Source of the DNA: Thauera sp. 2A1
GTDB taxonomy: Bacteria > Pseudomonadota > Gammaproteobacteria > Burkholderiales > Rhodocyclaceae
NCBI RefSeq assembly: GCF_009469595.2
Contig: NZ_SSXV01000020.1
Coordinates: 28,161 to 92,160 of the forward strand
Length of the DNA: 64,000 nt
Direction of reading: 5' to 3'
In this document: positions 1 through 7,813 of the stretch, piece by piece
Layout of the letters: every line of letters starts with the position of its first letter
How positions within the stretch are numbered: position 1 is the stretch's first letter
Position numbers and translations under genes: made by a program
The notes under the pieces: generated by a model
Told to the model about the DNA's origin: nothing
The model's database searches: none
Seen by the model: the letters and a program-made list of their open reading frames with translations, nothing else

Positions 1-380
1 CCGACGCTGAAGCTGCGCCGCGGCGGGCCGAGCTCGTCGCCGGCCGGGACAAAGCCGCCGATCGAGTACTTGCGCGGATCCTGCGACAGGCGCGTATAGG
101 TGCCGGACAGGATGGCGTAGATGCCCGGGTTGAACGCCGCCTCGCTGGCGGGTTTCTGGCTCGCGGCGACCGTGGCCTCGCGCGCCGAGCGCTCCGCCGC
201 GCCAGCCTGGTTCTCCGCCTGGGCGAGCCTGGCCTCGAGCGCGGCGATGCGTTGTTCGTAGGATTCCCTGATCTGGCGGATCTCGTCGCGCAGGGCGTTC
301 AGGTCGGCATCGGCGGCCGACGCGGGAAGGCTGGCCAGCAAGCCGGAGGCCGCCAGCACAGCGATGGATGTGCGGTTCAT
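1..380 (-). CDS. Outer-membrane porin/receptor-like protein, N-terminal part
   Basis: Only the first ~126 codons are in the window; the gene runs off the left edge. The start gives a Sec signal peptide (MNRTSIAVLAASGLLASLPASAADA), then a short coiled coil rich in Glu/Arg/Ala (about residues 25-75). The mature part then begins with FNPGIYAILSGTYTRLSQDP. A coiled-coil stalk followed by an 'FNPG-I' beta-barrel start is typical of a family of outer-membrane proteins often annotated as porins or TonB-dependent receptors with no plug domain. It lies 60 bp downstream of a small His/Cys membrane protein on the same strand, so the two are probably co-transcribed. The transported substrate cannot be told from this part. 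Confidence 0.6.
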   Translation of the reverse strand, partial: MNRTSIAVLAASGLLASLPASAADADLNALRDEIRQIRESYEQRIAALEARLAQAENQAGAAERSAREATVAASQKPASEAAFNPGIYAILSGTYTRLSQDPRKYSIGGFVPAGDELGPPRRSFSV

Positions 381-440
381 GCAGTTTTCCAGAGCGAATG
401 ACAGGGCGCATCCCGGGACGGGATGCGGGCCGGATGGGCG

Positions 441-761
441 TCAGCTCGGGAAGACGGGCGGGGCGCGGCTGCGGTAGGGGGCGCGGACTTCGAGGCTGGG
501 CAGCGGCGGCAGCGGCTGCTCGCCCTGCACATCCGCCAGCTTCGGCGCATCGAGCGGCGCGTGCGCGGGCGGTGGTGCCCCCTGGATGCCGGACAAGGCC
601 AGGCAGGTGGCGCACGCCGCGCCCAGGTCCTTGCCATCCTTGGAACCGCCCGCGGCATGGGAGATCTCGTGTGCCGCCACCAGCGCCTGCCCGAAGACCA
701 GCACCAGCGCGAGCAGCAGCATCTGCCAGCGTTGGAGAAAGTTCTTGTGGGGGACGCGCAT
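441..761 (-). CDS. Small membrane protein with His pair and CxxC (DUF2946-like)
   Basis: 106 residues from the internal ATG at 761. The frame stays open further upstream, but the extension has no hydrophobic start, whereas MRVPHKNFLQRWQMLLLALVLVF makes a good membrane/signal segment from residue 1. After the membrane segment come AAHEISHA (two His) and a CATC pair, then a Pro-rich tail. This hydrophobic helix/His/Cys layout resembles DUF2946-type proteins that sit beside outer-membrane metal or receptor genes. It precedes the outer-membrane protein gene on the same strand. A metal-related role is only an inference. Confidence 0.55.
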   Translation of the reverse strand: MRVPHKNFLQRWQMLLLALVLVFGQALVAAHEISHAAGGSKDGKDLGAACATCLALSGIQGAPPPAHAPLDAPKLADVQGEQPLPPLPSLEVRAPYRSRAPPVFPS

Positions 762-943
762 GGGTGCCAGAGGAAGGATCCGGTCGGGGAGGTCGCGCGA
801 TTCTAGCAGCGCAGCGCAGGTGCGCAGAGGCGACAAGTGGTCCGCGGCCAGCTAATTTGGAAGCAGCAGGCCGGACGCGGTGGACGGCGCGATTCAAGCG
901 CACATCGTGATCGTCGAAATGTGAAAGTCGAAGGAGGACCGTG

Positions 944-1588
944 ATGAGCCAGACGACGCCGAGCGCGAGCAACGTCATTGCCGACCCCGCGCAGACGCTG
1001 CAGACCTTCGATCTGCTCGACCTGCAGCGATACACGCCGGAGAAGGCCTTCTCGACCAACGCGAGCAAGGATTTCCATCTCTTCTACGTCGGCCGAGACG
1101 ATGTGCACGAGATCCTCAAGCACGTGCTGTCGCGGGTCAGCGTATCGCTCTACATCAACATGTTCGGCTTCGACGACGAGGAGCTGAACGACGTGCTGTG
1201 GTCGCTGGCGGGCGATCCGAGCGTGACGATGCTGATCACCCTCGACAAGAGCCAGGCGGGCGGGGTGCACGAGAAGAAACTGCTCGATTCCGACATCGCC
1301 AAGGATCCGGTGCGTTTCAGCACGCATTTCGCAATCGGCGAGTCGGCGACGCACCAGATCAGCCACACCAAGGGTTTCGTCGCCGATGGCAGGGTGGGGG
1401 GAGAAGGCTCGACGAACTGGTCGACGAGCGGCGAGGGGACCTTCGTCGTCAAGGGCAAGCCCGGCGGCGCGGGCTACAAGGCCCAGAACAACACGCAGTC
1501 CATCTTCACCGATCCTGATACGATCAATCGCTTCCAGACCGAACTCATCGCCGAACACCTGGCCGCGATACGCCAGCAGGGCAAGTAG
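944..1588 (+). CDS. Phospholipase D-like (HKD) domain protein
   Basis: 214 residues from ATG 944; a GTG at 941 is in frame, but AAGGAGG at 931-937 fits 944 well. It carries a single HKD signature, H-T-K-G-F-V-A-D, followed by GEGSTNWS. This matches the HxKxxxxD...GSxN pattern of the PLD superfamily, with His and Lys near residues 141 and 143. Two HKD motifs form one active site in PLD enzymes, so a protein with one motif probably works as a homodimer, as in the Nuc/BfiI type. No signal peptide is visible. Nuclease or phosphodiesterase activity is possible but the substrate is unknown. Confidence 0.75.
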   Translation: MSQTTPSASNVIADPAQTLQTFDLLDLQRYTPEKAFSTNASKDFHLFYVGRDDVHEILKHVLSRVSVSLYINMFGFDDEELNDVLWSLAGDPSVTMLITLDKSQAGGVHEKKLLDSDIAKDPVRFSTHFAIGESATHQISHTKGFVADGRVGGEGSTNWSTSGEGTFVVKGKPGGAGYKAQNNTQSIFTDPDTINRFQTELIAEHLAAIRQQGK

Positions 1589-1642
1589 GCAGGACCGTTC
1601 GCGCAGGTCCGCGCGGGCTGCGTCCGTCCAGGGGGGCGGGAC

Positions 1643-2320
1643 ATGTCGCGACAATGGCTGGAACTCCGGTTCCTGGGGGGCGTGCTCGCCGCTGCTTCCG
1701 CAATGTGGCTTTTCATCGAGGTCGCCGAGGAGGTCGTCGAAGGCGATGCGCGGGCGATCGACACGGCGATCCTGATGTTCTTTCGCACGCCCGCCGATCC
1801 CGTCGACCCGGTCGGACCGCGATGGCTGGAGGACTTGGCGCGCGACCTGACCGCACTCGGCAGCCCGGTCGTGCTGGGCATCATCGTGGGGGTGACCTGC
1901 CTTTTCCTGCTGCTCGCCGGGCGGCATCGAACATCGCTGTTCGTCCTCGGCGCGACCGCCAGCGGTGGCATCGCCAGCACCCTGCTCAAGCTCTCCTTCA
2001 ATCGTCCGCGCCCCGATCTGGTGCCGCACACCCTCTACGTTTCGTCGGCCAGCTTTCCCAGCGGGCATGCGATGATCTCGGCGCTTGTCTATCTCACGCT
2101 CGGTGCCCTGGTGGCGCGCCTCGTCCGTGGTCGGCGGCTGAAGCTCTATGTGCTTTCCGTCGCCGTGCTGCTTTCCGGGCTCGTCGGACTGACCCGCGTC
2201 TACCTGGGCGTGCATTGGCCCAGCGACGTCGTCGGCGGCTGGGCGGCAGGCGCCGCCTGGGCACTCGGATGGTGGGCGGCCGCGCAGCTCATCCATCTGG
2301 GAGAGGAGACCGAAGGATGA
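1643..2320 (+). CDS. PAP2-family membrane phosphatase
   Basis: 225 residues with about six membrane segments. The three phosphatase signatures of the PAP2 superfamily are present: KLSFNRPRPD (motif 1), SFPSGHAM (motif 2) and RVYLGVHWPSDV (motif 3, with the catalytic His). Such enzymes dephosphorylate phosphatidic acid, phosphatidylglycerophosphate or undecaprenyl pyrophosphate. Its stop codon overlaps the start of dgkA (ATGA at 2317-2320). A lipid phosphatase is thus translationally coupled to a lipid kinase acting in the opposite direction, which points to a diacylglycerol/phosphatidate or undecaprenol cycle. Confidence 0.9.
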   Translation: MSRQWLELRFLGGVLAAASAMWLFIEVAEEVVEGDARAIDTAILMFFRTPADPVDPVGPRWLEDLARDLTALGSPVVLGIIVGVTCLFLLLAGRHRTSLFVLGATASGGIASTLLKLSFNRPRPDLVPHTLYVSSASFPSGHAMISALVYLTLGALVARLVRGRRLKLYVLSVAVLLSGLVGLTRVYLGVHWPSDVVGGWAAGAAWALGWWAAAQLIHLGEETEG

Positions 2321-2661
2321 AGGGCCAGACCTTGTTTCGCCGCCTCGGCTTCGCGCTGTCCGGCCTGGGCTTCGCCATCGCCCGCGAGCGCAGTTTCCGC
2401 ACTCACCTGCTGGCGACCGCCTTCGTCCTGCTGGCGCTGCTGCTCATCCGGCCGGAGCCGCTGTGGTGGGCGGTCGCGGTATTGGCGATCGGCCTGGTGC
2501 TGGTCGCCGAACTGCTGAACACGGCGGTGGAGACCCTGTCCGACCGGCTGCATCCGGAGCGGCATCCCGAGATCCGTGTGGTGAAGGACGTCGCAGCAGG
2601 CGCGGTGCTGCTCGCCAGCACGATTGCGGTGGTGGTCGCGGTGATCTTCCTGCTGCGCTGA
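2317..2661 (+). CDS. dgkA: Diacylglycerol kinase (DgkA type)
   Basis: 114 residues, the usual length for this small trimeric membrane kinase. It has three hydrophobic segments and the family signature ELLNTAVETLSDR (around residues 66-78), whose Glu and Asn bind Mg-ATP and shape the active site. It phosphorylates diacylglycerol, or undecaprenol in some bacteria, at the inner membrane. The start overlaps the stop of the PAP2 phosphatase by four bases, so coupling of the two is expected. Confidence 0.93.
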   Translation: MKGQTLFRRLGFALSGLGFAIARERSFRTHLLATAFVLLALLLIRPEPLWWAVAVLAIGLVLVAELLNTAVETLSDRLHPERHPEIRVVKDVAAGAVLLASTIAVVVAVIFLLR

Positions 2662-2714
2662 ACCGGGCTGCCGCCGTGCAGGTGAAATGGGGCGCGGAGG
2701 CGCCGTAGCATCTC

Positions 2715-2759
2715 TACCAGGAGGAAATCTTCGGCCCGGTGCTGTGCGTGGCGCGCGGC
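2715..2759 (+). pseudogene. Aldehyde dehydrogenase remnant (15-codon fragment)
   Basis: A single open stretch encodes YQEEIFGPVLCVARG. This matches the strongly conserved EEIFGPV motif of aldehyde dehydrogenases, especially the methylmalonate-semialdehyde dehydrogenase type. No other part of such a gene is visible around it, and it sits between dgkA and the stop of the HD-GYP gene. It looks like the scar of a deleted gene. The recognition is by motif only. Confidence 0.5.
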
Positions 2760-2765
2760 CCTCTG

Positions 2766-4025
2766 CTACAGGCCGAAATGAAAGCGCACGCGCTCCTCCA
2801 GCAGGCGGCGCGTGTCTTCCTCGCTGGCGGCGGCCAGGTGCTCGAAGATCTCGCGTGCAATGGGCGTGAATGCGGCCATCACCTCGGGATCGAAGTGCCT
2901 GGCGGTGTCGCGCTGCAGGATGGACATCGTCGTGTCGAAGTTCAGCGCCTCCTTGTACGGCCGCCGCGAGCACAGCGCATCGAACGCATCGGCCACCGCG
3001 AAGATGCGCGCCGGCAGCGGAATGCCGTCGCCCGACAGGCGGCGCGGGTAGCCTGAACCATCCCACTTCTCGTGGTGGGCGGCGACCACCGCGACCGCCT
3101 CGTCGAGCCAGCCGATGCCGGTGACGATCTCCTCGCCATGGCCGACATGCGTGTGCATGATTTCCGTCTCGTCGGTGTCCAGCGCCCCCGGTTTCAGCAG
3201 GATGGCATCGGGGATGCTGATCTTGCCGATGTCGTGCAGGAAGCTGCCGACGATCAGCGACTGCATCGCGCGTTCGCGCAGGCCGAGGCGCTCGGCGATG
3301 CGGGTGGCGATCCACGCGACGCGGAAATTGTGCGCGCCGGTGTCCGAGTCGCGCTTGGCGATGGCGCGGCCGAGCGCCTCCATCATCGACAGGTGGGAAT
3401 CGAGGATTTCGCGCGTCTTGCGCTCGTTGTCCGCCGACAGGTGCACCACCACCGGGTAGATGGCCAGCCCGCACAGCAGCGAAGCCAGGCCTACCATCAG
3501 CGCCGTCGCCACCGCATGGTGCAGGATCTCCCGTTGCTGCCACGCCGACACGACCCGCACGCCCTCGAAATAGCCCGAGACGCCTCCGCTGCCGCCGGCC
3601 AGTCCGCGCAAGGGGACGAACACGCGCAGCACCCAGCGACCGTCGGCGAGGTGGAAGCTGTCGTCGGTGGCCTGGCCGTCCATGGGACGCAGGTGGCCCG
3701 GCAGTTGCGCCTCGACCTTGCGCCCGTCCGCCGTCATCGCGGTGGCGAGGCGCAGGCCGTCGAGATCGTAGATCTCGGCGATGTCGAACAGCCCGCCGGT
3801 GAGCAGGGCCGCAGCCTGTTCCGCGTTCTGCCGCGCCAGCGGCCCACTGAGTGCGATGGGGCCGAGGTGGTGCAGCAGGCGGCCCGACTCCTCGACGGCC
3901 AGCGCGACCGTCGCCTGCTCCGCCTGCTCGTGTGCGACGAGGCCGGCGATGGGGCTGGCCACTGCGGTGAGCAGCAGGCTGACGACGGCGATGCGGACGG
4001 CGGTGCGCTGGTTGAAGGAGTTCAT
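2766..4025 (-). CDS. HD-GYP cyclic-di-GMP phosphodiesterase, membrane sensor
   Basis: 419 residues from the ATG at 4025; the longer frame upstream is low-complexity and lacks the hydrophobic start. There is a membrane segment at ~10-30, a periplasmic sensing region at ~35-165, a second membrane segment at ~170-195, then an HD-GYP domain. Catalytic residues are visible: HDIGK at 264-268 and the HHEKWDGSGYP block at 317-327. HD-GYP proteins hydrolyse c-di-GMP and so tend to favour motility over biofilm. The periplasmic region has no domain I can name. It is a single-gene unit converging on dgkA. Confidence 0.88.
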   Translation of the reverse strand: MNSFNQRTAVRIAVVSLLLTAVASPIAGLVAHEQAEQATVALAVEESGRLLHHLGPIALSGPLARQNAEQAAALLTGGLFDIAEIYDLDGLRLATAMTADGRKVEAQLPGHLRPMDGQATDDSFHLADGRWVLRVFVPLRGLAGGSGGVSGYFEGVRVVSAWQQREILHHAVATALMVGLASLLCGLAIYPVVVHLSADNERKTREILDSHLSMMEALGRAIAKRDSDTGAHNFRVAWIATRIAERLGLRERAMQSLIVGSFLHDIGKISIPDAILLKPGALDTDETEIMHTHVGHGEEIVTGIGWLDEAVAVVAAHHEKWDGSGYPRRLSGDGIPLPARIFAVADAFDALCSRRPYKEALNFDTTMSILQRDTARHFDPEVMAAFTPIAREIFEHLAAASEEDTRRLLEERVRFHFGL

Positions 4026-4144
4026 GGTGTCCGTATCCGGGGCCACGCTGCAGTCTAGGCCAGGACCGGCACGACGTGCCGACCCGGCAGCGGCCGCGTG
4101 ATCCGCCTGGTGATGATCCGCATGTCGATGCGCCCGGGGCTCTT

Positions 4145-4182
4145 TCAGCACCGCTTCAGTTTCGCTTCAGAGTGGGTTCAGG
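4145..4182 (+). promoter_or_regulatory. Four TTCAG direct repeats at 11-bp spacing
   Basis: TTCAG occurs at 4145, 4156, 4167 and 4178, exactly one helical turn apart, ending 60 bp before the PepSY gene start. Direct repeats with an 11-bp period are the typical binding pattern of OmpR/PhoB-family response regulators. No two-component system is encoded next to it in this window, so the regulator would act from elsewhere. Confidence 0.6.
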
Positions 4183-4242
4183 GGCGGTGTGGAGAATGTG
4201 CCTCATGCCAGACCGGCATGCGACCACCCGAAGGAGACTGAC

Positions 4243-4650
4243 ATGAAAACCCGCTACCTCGTTGCCGCCACCGCCGCCCTGCTGATCGGCGCCCCCGCGT
4301 TCGCCGGCCCGCAATGCACGACCGCTGCGCCCACCACCTGGATGACGCAGCAGCAGATGCTGCAGAAGCTGGTCGACACCGGCCACACGATCGAGCGCTT
4401 CCTCGTCACCAAGGGGAACTGCTACGAGATGTACGGCTGGGACAAGGACGGCCACCGCGTCGAGATCTATCACAACCCGGTTGACGGCCAGGTCGTCAAG
4501 GCGCGGACCTCGACTTCCGTGTCGACCACCACTCCGACCACGACCACCACTCCGACCACGACCACCACTCCGACCACGACCACCACTCCGACCACGACCA
4601 CCACTCCGACCACAACGACCACGGCCACCACTCCGACCCGGACGATGTGA
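4243..4650 (+). CDS. PepSY-like secreted protein with Thr/Pro repeat tail
   Basis: 135 residues. A signal peptide (MKTRYLVAATAALLIGAPAFA) is followed by a ~65-residue PepSY-like domain: QQMLQKLVDTGHTIERFLVTKGNCYEMYGWDKDGHRVEIYHNP. Two Cys flank this region. The last ~40 residues are Thr-Pro repeats from five copies of an 18-bp unit (4524-4613). Small periplasmic PepSY proteins are commonly paired with a b-type cytochrome, as here: the b561 gene follows 71 bp later. Another reading frame of the tail encodes a DHDHHS repeat and runs open into the cytochrome frame, so the present C-terminus may be a frameshifted version of an acidic/His-rich tail. Confidence 0.75.
   Translation: MKTRYLVAATAALLIGAPAFAGPQCTTAAPTTWMTQQQMLQKLVDTGHTIERFLVTKGNCYEMYGWDKDGHRVEIYHNPVDGQVVKARTSTSVSTTTPTTTTTPTTTTTPTTTTTPTTTTTPTTTTTATTPTRTM
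4524..4613 (+). repeat. 18-bp tandem repeat, five copies
   Basis: Five uninterrupted copies of gaccaccactccgaccac lie inside the PepSY gene, followed by degenerate sequence to ~4640. Copy-number change would keep the reading frame. In the annotated frame it encodes Thr/Pro; in the frame used by the downstream cytochrome it encodes DHHSDH. Confidence 0.95.
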
Positions 4651-4721
4651 TGAGCAGCACACCGGCCGGTGCCGCACCCGCGCGCCTGGCGGGCGGCACC
4701 GGCCGCCAGGAGATCTCGACC

Positions 4722-5276
4722 ATGACCGAACTCGTACCGAACCGCCCGACCCGGGTGTGGGACCCTTTCGTACGCATCTTCCACTGGAGCCTGGTGGCGT
4801 GCGTGCTGCTGAACTTCTTCGTCGTCGATGACGGCGAGACGCTGCACATCTGGCTCGGCTACACCGCCACCGGGCTGGTGATGGCGCGCATCGTGTGGGG
4901 CTTCGTCGGCACCCGGCATGCGCGCTTCGCCGATTTCTTCCCCACGCCGGCGCGGCTGCGCGCGCATCTGGCGGGGCTCGTCACCGGCCGGCGCGAAGTC
5001 CACGAAGGGCACAACCCGCTGGGCGCGCTGATGATGCTCGCGCTGATGGCGCTGGTCCTGGGGCTGGGCGCGTCGGGCTGGATGCTGACGCTGGATGCCT
5101 ATTGGGGCGCCGAATGGCTGGAGGAAGTGCACGAGGCGCTGGCGTCCATCCTGATCGCGCTGGCCGGCCTGCACGCGGCGTCCGCGATCGTGATGGGCCG
5201 GCTCGAGCACACCAACCTCGTCGGCGCGATGGTCACCGGGATCAAGCTGCGCCGCGGGCGAGGCGGCGCGGACTGA
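4722..5276 (+). CDS. Cytochrome b561-family membrane protein
   Basis: 184 residues from ATG 4722, chosen because AGGAG at 4709-4713 is well placed; the same frame is open upstream through the repeat of the preceding gene. It starts TRVWDPFVRIFHWSL, the usual N-terminus of di-heme cytochrome b/b6-like proteins. Four membrane helices follow, with His residues suited to heme ligation (FHWSL, LHIWLG, EVHEAL, GLHAA). It moves electrons in the inner membrane, probably from quinol to a periplasmic partner. Its neighbour, the PepSY protein, is a likely functional companion. Confidence 0.85.
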   Translation: MTELVPNRPTRVWDPFVRIFHWSLVACVLLNFFVVDDGETLHIWLGYTATGLVMARIVWGFVGTRHARFADFFPTPARLRAHLAGLVTGRREVHEGHNPLGALMMLALMALVLGLGASGWMLTLDAYWGAEWLEEVHEALASILIALAGLHAASAIVMGRLEHTNLVGAMVTGIKLRRGRGGAD

Positions 5277-5306
5277 GCGGCGCGCCGGTCGCCACCGCCA
5301 CGGTGC

Positions 5307-6038
5307 TCAGTAGCGTGTGGTGAGATCCGTCAGCCATTGCGGCGACGCCCCCACCGCCCAGGCTTCGAAGCGCTTGTCCGCGCCGGTGAGGATGGCGAGG
5401 CCAAGCACCAGCATCAGCGCGCCCAGCACCTGCTTGCCCGCACCGCCGGCGCCCAGCAGGCGCTTGCGCCAGCGCGGCGACAGGCCGCGCGCCGCGAGCA
5501 GACCCAGCACCACCAGCGGTGTGCCGGCGCCGATGCCGAAGAGACCCATCAGCAGCCCCACCTGCTGCAGTTGCGAGCCCTGCGCGGCCAGCGTGGTCGC
5601 GGCGCCCAGCGTCGGACCGACGCAGGGCGTCCACACCACGCCCAGCAGCAGGCCGACCAGCAACTGCCCCTGCCAGCCGCCGGCGGTGATGCGCGCCATC
5701 GCGCCATGACCCGCGGCGGCAAGGCCCGCGGTCGCGACGGCGAAGCGCGCCTGCAGGGGTCTGGACAGCAGCACCACGCCCAGGGCCAGCAGCAGCACGG
5801 CGGCGAACTGCCTGAACACGCCCTGGTCGAGGCCGATCGCCACCCCGATGGTGGCGATGAACAGCCCCACCACCGAGAAGGACAGTGCCAGCCCCGCGGC
5901 CAGGGCGAGCGGTCCGCGCGGATGCTGGGCCGAGGCGCCGGCGATCAGGATGGGCAGCAGCGGCAGCACGCAGGGCGACAACGTTGACAGAACGCCGGCC
6001 CCATAGCCGAGCGCATAGGTTCCGATGCCGAATTCCAT
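5307..6038 (-). CDS. ccdA: CcdA/DsbD-type thiol-electron transporter
   Basis: 243 residues and about six membrane helices, with two conserved Cys motifs: TLSPCVLPLLP (Cys 23) and VWTPCVGPTLG (Cys 139). These are the redox pair of the DsbD/CcdA transmembrane domain that carries reducing equivalents across the inner membrane. It follows a periplasmic thioredoxin-like gene by 18 bp and shares its SigF-type promoter. The pair therefore probably delivers reductant to periplasmic thiols or copper-site proteins during stress rather than serving general cytochrome c maturation. That role is inferred from the promoter. Confidence 0.88.
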   Translation of the reverse strand: MEFGIGTYALGYGAGVLSTLSPCVLPLLPILIAGASAQHPRGPLALAAGLALSFSVVGLFIATIGVAIGLDQGVFRQFAAVLLLALGVVLLSRPLQARFAVATAGLAAAGHGAMARITAGGWQGQLLVGLLLGVVWTPCVGPTLGAATTLAAQGSQLQQVGLLMGLFGIGAGTPLVVLGLLAARGLSPRWRKRLLGAGGAGKQVLGALMLVLGLAILTGADKRFEAWAVGASPQWLTDLTTRY

Positions 6039-6056
6039 CGCCTCGCTCCCGGCAGA

Positions 6057-6449
6057 TCAGAGGGCCTTGCCGAGCAGCTCGGCCAGCGCTTCCTTGCGCG
6101 TCTGCCCGGTGGAGCGGGCCACTTCCCGGCCACCCTTGAAGACCACCAGCGTGCTCTGCTGCGCGACCTTGAGGCGGCGCTTGAGCTCACTTTCGCGGTC
6201 ATAGTCGGCGACGAACAGCGTGAGATCCTTGAACCGCGGCTCGGACATCAGCTCGCGCAGCAGCGGTGCCTGGGCCCGGCAGGTCGGGCACCAGTCGGCG
6301 TGAAAGTGCACCGCGGCAGGCTTGCCTGCGGCAACGGCGGCGTCGAAGGCCGTGGCATCGAAGGGGGCTTCGCCGGCCTGGGCGGATGCGGCGACGAGGC
6401 CGAGGAGGCAGGCCGTGGCGAGCGAGCGCAGTGAAAGAAGGGATTTCAT
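6057..6449 (-). CDS. Periplasmic thioredoxin-fold protein
   Basis: 130 residues. The signal peptide is MKSLLSLRSLATACLLGLVAASAQA. A thioredoxin fold follows with the active site ADWCPTCRAQ (Cys 54 and Cys 57), then a cis-Pro-like region QQSTLVVFKGG. It starts the operon that continues with ccdA, which is its likely electron donor. A GTAACC-N16-CGAA promoter lies 34-59 bp upstream of the start on the minus strand. It is identical in form to the promoters of the sigma factor and peptide operons nearby, so this gene most likely belongs to the same sigma regulon. Confidence 0.88.
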   Translation of the reverse strand: MKSLLSLRSLATACLLGLVAASAQAGEAPFDATAFDAAVAAGKPAAVHFHADWCPTCRAQAPLLRELMSEPRFKDLTLFVADYDRESELKRRLKVAQQSTLVVFKGGREVARSTGQTRKEALAELLGKAL

Positions 6450-6482
6450 CGGTGTCCTCCGAGGGTGATCGACACCGGTAGG

Positions 6483-6508
6483 TTCGTTCGCGCCGGGGCG
6501 CCGGTTAC
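6483..6508 (-). promoter_or_regulatory. SigF-type ECF promoter of thioredoxin-ccdA
   Basis: On the minus strand GTAACC (6508-6503) is followed after exactly 16 bases by CGAA (6486-6483). The same hexamer-spacer-tetramer occurs twice more in the next 1.4 kb. GTAACC-N16-CGAA is the promoter form I recall for Caulobacter SigF. Confidence 0.8.
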
Positions 6509-6546
6509 AGCTTCCGGGAAATTTGCCGCGGGGGCCTCGCGTTTCC

Positions 6547-7191
6547 TTACCAGCGCAGCCCGCGCGCGCCTGCCAGCGCACCCAGCCCGGCCGGCACGAG
6601 CATGCCCAGCACGTACCAGACGGCGAGGAAGGGCGCTGCCGTTTCGGGGCAGTGCAGCGCATACACGGCGGCGCCCACGCCGCCTGCCATCCAGCCCGTG
6701 GCGGCGCCGGTCAGGGCCGGCCGTGTCGGCGCCAGCCCGCGCAGTGCCCAGAACGCGGCGATGCCGGCGGGGACCGCCGCGATCGTGATGCTGAACACGC
6801 AGGTGCGCCAGGTCTGTCCCCACAGCAGGGCCGGTCGCGCCGCGGCATCCGCGCCCAGCCACACGACGAGCGCCCACAGCCACAGCAGCAGCACCGGCAG
6901 CACGAGCATCCATGCCGACGCGCCGCCGATGCGCACGCCGGGGTGCGCCATGCGGTGCACGACCCGCGCCGCCAGCGCCGCGACGGCCAGCGGCACCGCC
7001 AGCTTGGCCCAGAAGCCGCCGGTCAGCACGAGTTGCGGCAGGTCGGCGCGCAGCCCGTAGGCGGTGGCGATCCATGCCAGGGTCAGCACCGTGCCGCTGG
7101 CCAGCGCAAGCGCCAGGCGGCGCTCGCCGGCGTGGCGCGGGACGGGGGTGTCGTCGGCCGCCAGCAGGCCGATCAGATCGTCGGTTTTCAT
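6547..7191 (-). CDS. nrsF: NrsF-family (DUF1109) anti-sigma factor
   Basis: 214 residues starting at the ATG whose first bases overlap the sigma-factor stop (ATGA, 7188-7191). A short cytoplasmic N-terminus ([18 protein letters not shown]) is followed by six hydrophobic segments and a late Cys ([10 protein letters not shown]). This is the layout of DUF1109/NrsF membrane anti-sigma factors that hold SigF-type ECF sigma factors until a metal or thiol stress releases them. The four-base overlap with the sigma gene supports stoichiometric expression. Confidence 0.88.
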   Translation of the reverse strand: MKTDDLIGLLAADDTPVPRHAGERRLALALASGTVLTLAWIATAYGLRADLPQLVLTGGFWAKLAVPLAVAALAARVVHRMAHPGVRIGGASAWMLVLPVLLLWLWALVVWLGADAAARPALLWGQTWRTCVFSITIAAVPAGIAAFWALRGLAPTRPALTGAATGWMAGGVGAAVYALHCPETAAPFLAVWYVLGMLVPAGLGALAGARGLRW

Positions 7192-7724
7192 GTCTGCTCC
7201 TTCCATAGCCGTGCCAGTGCCTTGATGCCGCGATGCACGCCCACTTTCACCGCCGACTCGGACATGCCGGTCAGGTGCGCCGCCTCGGCCACCGAAAGCC
7301 CTTCCAGCTTGGTGTGCTGGATCGGCAGGCGCTGGTGGTCGGGCAGCCGCTCGAGCATGCGCGACAGATCCCGCCTGGCATCGCCCGCGGCGGCGTCGGC
7401 GGTGACGAAGATGTCGCTGTCGTCGTCGAACGGGTCGTTCAGCGCCTCGTGCCGGGCACGGCGGCGAAACAGGTCGACCAGCTTGTAGCGCGCGATGGCA
7501 TGCACCCAGGCCGTCAGCGGCACGTCGCGACGGTAGGTGTGGCGTTGCTGATGCACCGCCAGCAACGCTTCCTGCACCAGGTCCTCGACCTCGTCGGGCA
7601 AGGACTGCAGCCGCCGGCGAAAATAGCCGCGCAGCAGCGTGCTCAGCCGCTGCAGAAAGATGCGGTAGGCCCGTCCGTCACCGTCCAGTCCCGCCAGCAG
7701 CAGATCGCGCAGTTCGTCTTCCAT
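7188..7724 (-). CDS. sigF: ECF RNA polymerase sigma factor, SigF-like
   Basis: 178 residues. Region 2 is visible in [20 protein letters not shown] and [18 protein letters not shown]. Region 4 is visible in [47 protein letters not shown], a helix-turn-helix that reads the -35 box. It is paired with a DUF1109 anti-sigma gene and divergent from a Cys-rich peptide-MNIO operon, the arrangement known for Caulobacter SigF. A GTAACC-N16-CGAA motif sits just upstream of its start, so it probably activates its own transcription. Confidence 0.9.
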   Translation of the reverse strand: MEDELRDLLLAGLDGDGRAYRIFLQRLSTLLRGYFRRRLQSLPDEVEDLVQEALLAVHQQRHTYRRDVPLTAWVHAIARYKLVDLFRRRARHEALNDPFDDDSDIFVTADAAAGDARRDLSRMLERLPDHQRLPIQHTKLEGLSVAEAAHLTGMSESAVKVGVHRGIKALARLWKEQT

Positions 7725-7741
7725 GGTTCCGTACCGGCAGA

Positions 7742-7767
7742 TTCGGTGTACCGGGGCGAAGGGTTAC
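7742..7767 (-). promoter_or_regulatory. SigF-type promoter of sigF-nrsF
   Basis: Minus-strand GTAACC (7767-7762), 16-base spacer, CGAA (7745-7742), ending 18 bp before the sigma start codon. This implies a very short leader and positive autoregulation. Confidence 0.8.
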
Positions 7768-7813
7768 AGGTGTCCGGGAAAAATTCGTCGCCCTCACATT
7801 TTTGCCCGCGGCT

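Noticed and set aside
4524..4613. 18-bp repeats as a possible CRISPR array
   Set aside because: Units are contiguous with no spacers and lie in a coding sequence.
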